Positions 1 through 4,818 of a stretch of 7,435 nucleotides of DNA are shown here, piece after piece (the stretch's first letter is position 1; every line of letters starts with the position of its first letter). Source of the DNA: CALCKU01 sp964571595 (GTDB lineage: Bacteria; Pseudomonadota; Alphaproteobacteria; Caulobacterales; Maricaulaceae). The notes below the pieces were generated by a model, which searched no databases, had not been told where the DNA came from, and saw only the letters and a program-made list of their open reading frames with translations. The stretch covers positions 1 to 7,435 of the forward strand of contig CAZNCJ010000098.1 in NCBI GenBank assembly GCA_964571595.1, read 5' to 3'. Made by a program: the position numbers and the translations under genes.

Positions 1-931
1 CGACTAATTGTTTTTTCTGCTCCGGGAAATCGCGCAAGAGACGCATTGTGCCTGAAAGTGAGTTTCGTGTGGTATCATTGCCTGCAATGATGATGAGCAA
101 CCATGATCCGTCCAGATAGGCATCTGGCAGTTTCGCGCCGTTAATTTCGACATTGGCAATAGCCGATAATAAGTCTTGTTGGGGGTTTTGACGTTTGTCT
201 TTTAGGATATGTTGGCCATATTCAAACATCTCCTGCACACCGTTCATAAATTGCATGACCATGGCTGGGTCAACTGCATTGACGTCAACATCCTCCATCA
301 CATATTGGGCCAGTTCGAGCATGTCCATCCATTCACGGATTTTGCCGCGGTCCGCCTCGGGCACGCCCAGCATTTCACACAAGGTAAATAAAGGGAGTTG
401 TGAGGCGAAATTTTCGACAAAATCAATCACAGGGCCTTTCATCTGGGCAGCATCCAGTAATTGGGTTATTTTCTGGTCGACTTTGACTTTAAGTTCTTTG
501 ACATATCCCGGTGTGAAATAGGCCATATGTTCACGACGTAATTGCATATGATGGGGCGGGTCCAGGCAAATCATAGTGTCAAGCGAGGCGCTATGGAGCT
601 TGGGGTGATGACGTATATCTCCGGGCTTATAATAGCCCATTAAAATGCCGCCCATTTGCGAGGAAAATTTTGTCGTATCCAAGCTCACAGAGCGGACATC
701 ATCATAGCCTGTGAGTGTCCAGAAACCTTCCATTTTGGCCTTGTCCATGGGATGCCACATGATAGGGGCTTTCTCACGCATAGTTTTGAACCCGGCAAAG
801 GGTTGGCCGGCAATGAAATTCTTACTCAATGAGAGATCGATTGGGGGCGTAAGGGGATAGACTGGTCTAAAGGTGGGAGCCATTGACCCGCGGTCTTCGG
901 CGTAATTTTGGCTTACTAATTCAAGGGTCAC
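1..931 (-). CDS. Cytochrome P450, N-terminal part (3' end off window)
   Basis: This is a haem-thiolate monooxygenase: it would insert one oxygen atom into an organic substrate using electrons from a ferredoxin or similar partner, none of which is encoded in this window. The frame is open for 310 codons up to the left edge. The I-helix signature AGNDTT lies at residues 283-288, with the acid-alcohol pair D286/T287 used in proton delivery, followed by RNSLSG. A C-helix-like LDPPHHMQLRRE lies at residues 123-134; its H and R residues would contact the haem propionates. There is no signal peptide or membrane anchor, so it is a soluble bacterial-type P450. Such proteins are about 400-450 residues long, so roughly the last quarter (ExxR and the Cys haem loop) is missing here. 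The start is a GTG at 931-929, chosen because GGGAG (minus strand, 942-938) sits 6 nt upstream. The NDTTRNS-type I-helix recalls the CYP153 and CYP125-like groups (alkane, terpene or steroid side-chain hydroxylases), but the subfamily and substrate cannot be fixed from this fragment. Confidence 0.93.
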   Translation of the reverse strand, partial: MTLELVSQNYAEDRGSMAPTFRPVYPLTPPIDLSLSKNFIAGQPFAGFKTMREKAPIMWHPMDKAKMEGFWTLTGYDDVRSVSLDTTKFSSQMGGILMGYYKPGDIRHHPKLHSASLDTMICLDPPHHMQLRREHMAYFTPGYVKELKVKVDQKITQLLDAAQMKGPVIDFVENFASQLPLFTLCEMLGVPEADRGKIREWMDMLELAQYVMEDVDVNAVDPAMVMQFMNGVQEMFEYGQHILKDKRQNPQQDLLSAIANVEINGAKLPDAYLDGSWLLIIIAGNDTTRNSLSGTMRLLRDFPEQKKQLV

Positions 932-937
932 TTATTT

Positions 938-942
938 CTCCC
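938..942 (-). promoter_or_regulatory. Ribosome binding site for the P450 GTG start
   Basis: Read on the minus strand this is GGGAG followed by a 6-nt spacer (AAATAA) and GTG. It is the best Shine-Dalgarno match near the 5' end of the P450 frame. The next in-frame ATG is 16 codons further in and has no comparable site. Confidence 0.6.
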
Positions 943-965
943 GTGCAAAATCTATGCATAAATAT

Positions 966-990
966 TTGTCTTATTTAGCACTAAAGACAA
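966..990. promoter_or_regulatory. Nested inverted repeats, candidate operator
   Basis: TTGTCTT (966-972) is repeated inverted as AAGACAA (984-990). Nested inside with a centre shifted by 1.5 bp is a second dyad, TTTAG-CA-CTAAA (974-985). The element lies between the divergent P450 and HAD-hydrolase starts, about 35 bp upstream of the P450 start codon, where a repressor or activator of the P450 could act. No regulator gene is in the window, so the assignment as an operator is inference. Confidence 0.4.
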
Positions 991-992
991 GC

Positions 993-1006
993 GTACAAAT
1001 TTGTAC
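993..1006. promoter_or_regulatory. Perfect 14-bp palindrome, candidate operator
   Basis: GTACAAATTTGTAC is a perfect palindrome centred between bases 999 and 1000. It shares the half-site TACAAAT with a further copy at 1011-1017, giving three half-sites in 24 bp: plus at 994-1000, minus at 999-1005, plus at 1011-1017. It sits in the divergent intergenic region, 62 bp upstream of the P450 start and 86 bp upstream of the preferred HAD-hydrolase start. Perfect dyads of this size are typical of TetR-, MarR- or GntR-type operators, but I cannot name the binding protein. I could not fit convincing -35/-10 pairs in this A+T-rich gap. Confidence 0.5.
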
Positions 1007-1091
1007 AACTTACAAATAAAGATGCATGAGGATTGTCAGTATTAGACATAAACTTTGTTGCTTTTTATCTATGAGGACATTAGAGCACGTT

Positions 1092-1931
1092 ATGACTGAT
1101 TTTCAACCTTTATCGGGTCTTGGACAAATCGCAGATAATTATGACGCACTCTTTTGCGATATATGGGGTGTTGTCCATAATGGACGCGTGCCATTTGCTG
1201 AGGCGATAGAAGCGTTAGTGCGGTTTCGTTCTGAACGCGGCCCTGTGATTTTAATTTCCAATTCGCCGCGCCCCTCTATTGCCATTCCTTTGCAATTTCG
1301 CCAAATCGGAATTTTATCTGAGCCGTGGGACGCTATTGTCACCTCGGGGGATGCGATAATTGACGAGCTAGCCAGACGTGCACCCGGGCCAGCTTTCAAA
1401 CTGGGCCCTGAACGGGACGATGTTTTATACGCCAATCTTGACCTTAATTTCAGTGACCTTGCAGACGCGCATTTTATTTCTTGTACCGGTCTTTTTAATG
1501 ATGATGAGGAAACAGCTGAAGATTACCGCGAACTTTTATTACAAGCCCGGGATATAGGCTTGCCGCTCATTTGTGCCAATCCGGATATTCGGGTTAAACG
1601 CGGCGATAAAATGATTTACTGCGGCGGAGCAATTGCCCAATTATATGAAAAACTGGGCGGGGAAGTTATCCATGCCGGCAAGCCTCATCCGCCAATTTAT
1701 CGTCTATGTCGGGCATGGCTTGAGGAAATATTGGGTTATAATCTGCCACAAGACCGGGTCTTGGCGATTGGCGATAATATCTTTACTGATTTACTGGGCG
1801 CGCAACAGGAAGATTTGGATTGTCTTTTTATCGCTGACGGCGTGCATTCTGACAAAGCCGAGAAACTAAAGGCTTTATTGGTTGAGCATAAAATACAGGC
1901 GCGCTATATGTCTTCCATGTTGTCATGGTAG
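1092..1931 (+). CDS. HAD-superfamily class IIA hydrolase, TIGR01459-like
   Basis: A 279-residue NagD-type HAD protein. Motif I is CDIWGVVHNG with the nucleophile D23; motif II is the Ser of LISNS (S56, N57); an NPD typical of class IIA lies at 163-165; motif III is K197 in AGKPHP; motif IV is GDNIFTD (227-233). The C2-type cap lies between motifs II and III. HAD enzymes of this class usually hydrolyse small phosphometabolites (nucleotides, pyridoxal phosphate, sugar phosphates) in the cytosol. Here the second Asp of the usual DxD, which acts as general acid/base, is replaced by W25. I recall this DxW as a trait of the TIGR01459 family, so it is probably not a decay mutation. The gene leads a cluster with a MaoC hydratase (29 nt gap) and ribF, which suggests, but does not prove, a flavin-related substrate. 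Start: the ATG at 1092 begins just before the conserved domain and has a weak AGAG 6 nt upstream. In-frame ATGs at 1026 and 1071 have no better site and would add a non-conserved-looking leader. Confidence 0.88.
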   Translation: MTDFQPLSGLGQIADNYDALFCDIWGVVHNGRVPFAEAIEALVRFRSERGPVILISNSPRPSIAIPLQFRQIGILSEPWDAIVTSGDAIIDELARRAPGPAFKLGPERDDVLYANLDLNFSDLADAHFISCTGLFNDDEETAEDYRELLLQARDIGLPLICANPDIRVKRGDKMIYCGGAIAQLYEKLGGEVIHAGKPHPPIYRLCRAWLEEILGYNLPQDRVLAIGDNIFTDLLGAQQEDLDCLFIADGVHSDKAEKLKALLVEHKIQARYMSSMLSW

Positions 1932-1960
1932 CGTAATGGATTGGAAGACGGAATAATTTA

Positions 1961-2398
1961 ATGGCTGAAACAGTTAAATATTATCTAGAAGATCTGGAAG
2001 TCGGTATGGAAGCCACCACAGAGATGGTGATTACGGGTGAGAAGATTGATGCCTTTGCTGATATTATTGGCGATCATAATCCGATCCATGTCGATGCGGA
2101 ATTTGCCAAGACAACACAGTTTGGCCAACGTATTGCCCACGGCGCTCTTTCGGCCTCGCTGATATCGGCTGTATTGGGAAATGACCTTCCGGGGCCGGGG
2201 GCTGTGTTTGTCGAGCTTAATTTACGATTTCGGCGTCCAGCCTTTATTGGCGACAAGGTGATTGCCGTTGCCAGAGTGGACGAGATTAATCCGCGAAATG
2301 GACGCGTAAAAATGAAATGCTATTGCGAAGTCAATGGTAAGCAAATTTGTCGTGGTGATGCGGGTGTTGTGGTTAAGAAACGCCCTGAAAGCGAATAA
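1961..2398 (+). CDS. MaoC-like (R)-specific enoyl-CoA hydratase family protein
   Basis: A single hot-dog-fold MaoC domain of 145 residues, close to the length of PhaJ-type (R)-enoyl-CoA hydratases. The hydratase signature is clear: FADIIGDHNPIHVD at residues 32-45, with the catalytic D38 and H43 and the conserved N40, followed by AHGALSASL, which packs the central helix. These enzymes add water across trans-2-enoyl-CoA to give (R)-3-hydroxyacyl-CoA, supplying polyhydroxyalkanoate synthesis or other acyl pathways; some relatives act on other CoA thioesters. It is probably a cytosolic dimer. The start is supported by an A/G-rich GGAAGACGGA stretch (1943-1952) ending 8 nt before the ATG. It is followed after only 14 nt by ribF, whose ribosome binding site overlaps this gene's stop codon, so the two are very likely co-transcribed. 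No PHA synthase or beta-oxidation gene is nearby, so the substrate is unknown. Confidence 0.9.
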   Translation: MAETVKYYLEDLEVGMEATTEMVITGEKIDAFADIIGDHNPIHVDAEFAKTTQFGQRIAHGALSASLISAVLGNDLPGPGAVFVELNLRFRRPAFIGDKVIAVARVDEINPRNGRVKMKCYCEVNGKQICRGDAGVVVKKRPESE

Positions 2399-2412
2399 GA
2401 GGCTTTTGCCTT

Positions 2413-3351
2413 GTGAAAACCCTTCAGACCTATAAAGATCTTAAGCCTTCTGAAAAAGGCGCAGTGATCGCGCTTGGAAATTTTGACGGTTTGCACCGCG
2501 GGCATCAGGCGGTGATTTCTCAGGCGCGGGCTTTGGCAGATGAGTTAGGCGCGCCTTTGGGAATTGGGCTTTTCAGGCCGCACCCTTTTCGATTTTTTAA
2601 GCCAGACGCGCCGCCATTTCGATTAATGAGTGCTGAGATTAGAGAACGGATTATGCCGAGCCTCGGCGTGGATTTTCTCTATGAAATTCCTTTTACCGAT
2701 GAACTGCGCGAACTCGATGATACGCAATTTGTTGAAAACGTCTTACATCAGGGGCTGGGAATTGTGCATGTTGTGGTCGGCAAGGATTACGGCTTTGGTA
2801 AAAATCGCTGCGGTAATGTTGAGAGCTTAAAACGGCTCTGCGGGGAACGTGGTATTGGTGTCAATGCGCTCGAGCTTGTGGGGTTGCATCGCTTTTACGG
2901 AAAATATGGCAGTACCGATATTCGTAAGGCGTTAGAGCAGGGTGATGTTTTTCACGCCGCCCATATGCTGTCGCGTCCATGGTGTGTGGACGGTATCGTT
3001 AGGAAGGGAGAGCAGCGCGGACGCACGATTAATTTCCCGACAGCCAATCTTGAATTTGCAGATTTAATCCGGCCCAAATTCGGCGTTTATGCTGTAGAAG
3101 TAAGGTTGGCAGACGGTACGCATAAATACGGCGTGGCCAATACGGGCAATAGGCCCACAGTTGGCGGGCAAGAGGCGCGGCTTGAAGTCCATATCTTCGA
3201 TTTTGAAGCGGATATTTACGGCCAATATATAGAGGTCGATTTTCGCTGTTTTATTCGCCCAGAGAAGAAGTTTGAGAGTTTCGAAGCGCTCAAGACCCAG
3301 ATTACCAAGGATGCACTTAGTGCTCGGTCTATTTTCGCACTCGGTAGCTAG
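2413..3351 (+). CDS. ribF: Bifunctional riboflavin kinase / FAD synthetase
   Basis: RibF phosphorylates riboflavin to FMN with ATP and then adenylylates FMN to FAD. The 312-residue length is typical. The N-terminal nucleotidyltransferase domain shows LGNFDGLHRGH (residues 21-31), the HxGH-type nucleotide site, then GKDYGFGKNRCGN and YGSTDIRKAL in its second half. The C-terminal flavokinase domain starts near residue 193 and contains GRTINFPTANL, with PTAN at 209-212 binding ATP/Mg and flavin, then KFGVYAVEV, GVANTGNRPTV and the LEVHIFDF strand. All key motifs are intact. The start is a GTG at 2413; AAGAGG (2397-2402), overlapping the stop codon of the preceding MaoC gene, is 10 nt upstream, so translation may be coupled. 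In many alphaproteobacteria I recall ileS following ribF; here purD converges instead. The enzyme is cytosolic and normally essential. Confidence 0.97.
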   Translation: MKTLQTYKDLKPSEKGAVIALGNFDGLHRGHQAVISQARALADELGAPLGIGLFRPHPFRFFKPDAPPFRLMSAEIRERIMPSLGVDFLYEIPFTDELRELDDTQFVENVLHQGLGIVHVVVGKDYGFGKNRCGNVESLKRLCGERGIGVNALELVGLHRFYGKYGSTDIRKALEQGDVFHAAHMLSRPWCVDGIVRKGEQRGRTINFPTANLEFADLIRPKFGVYAVEVRLADGTHKYGVANTGNRPTVGGQEARLEVHIFDFEADIYGQYIEVDFRCFIRPEKKFESFEALKTQITKDALSARSIFALGS

Positions 3352-3419
3352 GCGCAGACAGTGATAAATTAAGTACCTTATGAAGGCGTCCAAACCGGCG
3401 ATAGGATTATCATACGAAC
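3352..3419. other. Convergent intergenic gap, no recognisable terminator
   Basis: These 68 bp separate the 3' ends of ribF and purD. The only local dyad is a weak CCTT-ATG-AAGG without a following T-run on either strand. Transcription may end by a Rho-dependent route or the two transcripts may overlap; the sequence does not tell. Confidence 0.5.
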
Positions 3420-4700
3420 CTATTTCGAGTTTAGCGCATGGTGAGCGATGTCGCGCCGACAAAACCCTTCCGGCCAGTCAATATCTTCGTCAATAGCCGC
3501 ATAGGCAGATTTTACCGCCGTTTTTACGCTCGCAGCTTTGGCCGTTACATTTAGCACACGTCCCCCGGAGGCGGTAAGCTCGCCCTTATCATTCAGGCGG
3601 GTGCCGGCGTGAAATATAACGACCTCTTCGCGCGCATTGGCGGCGTCCAGCCCACTAATTTGGGACCCTTTTTCATATGCTCCCGGATAGCCTTTCGTGG
3701 CCACAACCACATTGACGACAGGGTTTTTATGCCAGACAGGGGGTGTGAGTTTATCGAGCTTTTGCTCAATAGCCGCTTGAAAAATTTCGACAAGATCGGA
3801 ATCAAGACGGCGCATGAGGACCTGACATTCGGGATCACCAAAGCGGCAATTATACTCGATCAGTTTTGGCCCGTCTTTTGTCATCATCAATCCGGCAAAT
3901 AAGACGCCGACAAAGGGGTGGCCGTCTTTTGTCATACCGTCAATCGTGGGCTGGATAATGGTTTTGAGCACTTTACCCATCTCTTTTTTTCCAAAAACGG
4001 GTGCGGGGGAATAAGCGCCCATCCCGCCTGTATTCGGACCTTTATCTCCGTCAAACGCGCGTTTATGGTCTTGGGCACCGATCAGGGGTAGGGCCGTTTT
4101 GCCGTCCGAGATCGCAAAAAAGCTCACTTCTTGGCCTTCCATAAACTCCTCAATCACGATTTGTTCGCTGGCCTCGCCAAACTTACCAGAGAAAAATTCT
4201 TTCAGCTCTTTATGGGCGGTTTTAAGGTCTTCGGCGATGACCACACCCTTGCCAGCCGCCAGACCATCGGCCTTAATCACATAAGGCGGGGTCATGGTTT
4301 TGAGAAAGTCTTTGGCGGGTTTTATCTCGGTAAAGACGCCGTAATCCGCGGTTGGAATATCATAGCGCTTACAAAAATCCTTGGTAAAAGCTTTGGAGCT
4401 TTCAAGCTGGGCGGCGGCTTGGCTGGGGCCAAAGGCTTTCACACCGATCTTTTCCAACTCATCCACCAGTCCCAAGGCCAAGGGTTGCTCCGGCCCAACA
4501 ATTACAAGATCAAAAGCATCCCGTTTCACCAGTGCGATCAGGCCAATTATATCATCTGCGGCAATATCCACACAGCCTGTAATTTCGGCCATACCGGCAT
4601 TGCCGGGCGCACAGATTAATGTCTCGACATTTTTGTTTTGCAGGATTTTCCAAGCCAGCGCATGCTCGCGTCCACCAGAGCCTATCAACAAGACTTTCAT
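3420..4700 (-). CDS. purD: Phosphoribosylamine-glycine ligase (GAR synthetase)
   Basis: PurD joins 5-phosphoribosylamine and glycine using ATP to form glycinamide ribonucleotide, the second step of de novo purine synthesis. The 426-residue length is standard for the monofunctional bacterial enzyme. Seen in order: N-terminal Rossmann-like domain with LLIGSGGREHALAW (residues 4-17) and GPEQPL (69-74); ATP-grasp region with VIKADGLAAGKGV (141-153); the family signature running from HKRAFDGDKG to GMGAYSP (212-232); the metal-binding IEYNCRFGDPE (281-291); and a C-terminal domain with SGGRVLNV (378-385). Nothing is missing. The C-terminal RRDIAHHAL differs slightly from the usual RRDIGxRAL, which is minor. 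The start ATG (4700-4698) has AGGA 6 nt upstream on the minus strand (4710-4707). It is transcribed divergently from xseA, an arrangement I recall in other alphaproteobacteria, and faces ribF at its 3' end. Cytosolic. Confidence 0.97.
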   Translation of the reverse strand: MKVLLIGSGGREHALAWKILQNKNVETLICAPGNAGMAEITGCVDIAADDIIGLIALVKRDAFDLVIVGPEQPLALGLVDELEKIGVKAFGPSQAAAQLESSKAFTKDFCKRYDIPTADYGVFTEIKPAKDFLKTMTPPYVIKADGLAAGKGVVIAEDLKTAHKELKEFFSGKFGEASEQIVIEEFMEGQEVSFFAISDGKTALPLIGAQDHKRAFDGDKGPNTGGMGAYSPAPVFGKKEMGKVLKTIIQPTIDGMTKDGHPFVGVLFAGLMMTKDGPKLIEYNCRFGDPECQVLMRRLDSDLVEIFQAAIEQKLDKLTPPVWHKNPVVNVVVATKGYPGAYEKGSQISGLDAANAREEVVIFHAGTRLNDKGELTASGGRVLNVTAKAASVKTAVKSAYAAIDEDIDWPEGFCRRDIAHHALNSK

Positions 4701-4739
4701 AATTTATCCTAATCAGTGATTCCTTGTGACGTATTTTAG

Positions 4740-4767
4740 TCTATAAGCATATTCGAATCCACGACAA
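4740..4767 (-). promoter_or_regulatory. Candidate sigma70-type promoter of purD
   Basis: On the minus strand TTGTCG (4767-4762) and TATAGA (4745-4740) are separated by 16 bp; each matches 4 of 6 consensus positions. Transcription would begin near 4733 and leave a leader of about 32 nt before purD. Its -10 overlaps the candidate xseA -10 on the other strand, so the two promoters could compete. The assignment rests on pattern only. Confidence 0.35.
4742..4747 (+). promoter_or_regulatory. Candidate -10 element for xseA
   Basis: TATAAG matches 5 of 6 positions of the sigma70 -10 consensus. I see no good -35 at 16-18 bp upstream; TTGTGA at 4724-4729 is only 12 bp away, too close for a standard promoter. 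Transcription from here would start near 4754 and place the hairpin at 4763-4791 inside the xseA leader. Confidence 0.3.
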
Positions 4768-4791
4768 AGGGCGTTAAAGCCTATCTTTGTC
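4763..4791. promoter_or_regulatory. Inverted repeat / potential hairpin upstream of xseA
   Basis: GACAAAG (4763-4769) pairs with CTTTGTC (4785-4791), and inside it GGC (4770-4772) pairs with GCC (4779-4781) around the loop GTTAAA, leaving a 3-nt TAT bulge: a 10-bp stem in all. It lies 15-28 nt before the two possible xseA starts and just before the Shine-Dalgarno region. It could be an operator (DNA) or an mRNA leader structure limiting xseA translation. No T-run follows, so it is not a classical intrinsic terminator. Confidence 0.4.
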
Positions 4792-4805
4792 ACAATAAAA
4801 GGAAT

Positions 4806-4810
4806 GAAGG
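4806..4810 (+). promoter_or_regulatory. Ribosome binding site that decides the xseA start
   Basis: GAAGG lies 8 nt before the GTG at 4819, ideal spacing. The upstream in-frame ATG at 4804 is preceded directly by AAAGGA with no spacer, which is too close to be used. This favours GTG 4819, five codons inside the longest reading frame. Confidence 0.55.
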
Positions 4811-4818
4811 TCGCAATC

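Noticed and set aside
195..521. Plus-strand open frame of 108 codons opposite the P450
   Set aside because: It is antisense to a clearly coding P450 frame with recognisable motifs, and its translation has no family resemblance or ribosome binding site.
1026..1091. Longer N-terminus of the HAD hydrolase (ATG 1026 or 1071)
   Set aside because: The extra residues resemble no conserved part of the family, no Shine-Dalgarno site precedes either ATG, and the stretch would run close to the palindrome. ATG 1092 is preferred, though its own site is weak.
3352..3419. Bidirectional intrinsic terminator between ribF and purD
   Set aside because: The only stem (CCTT/AAGG) is 4 bp with a 3-nt loop and no T-run on either strand.
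3064..3462. Minus-strand frame of 132 codons across the 3' end of ribF and the convergent gap
   Set aside because: It is antisense to conserved flavokinase codons and overlaps the 3' end of purD in another frame; no motif or start signal.
4131..4619. Plus-strand frame of 162 codons inside purD
   Set aside because: Long but antisense to the ATP-grasp core of purD, which is fully conserved; its translation shows no known domain.
4804..4818. ATG 4804 as the xseA start
   Set aside because: AAAGGA abuts this ATG with no spacer, whereas GTG 4819 has GAAGG at 8 nt. Not excluded; the difference is five residues.
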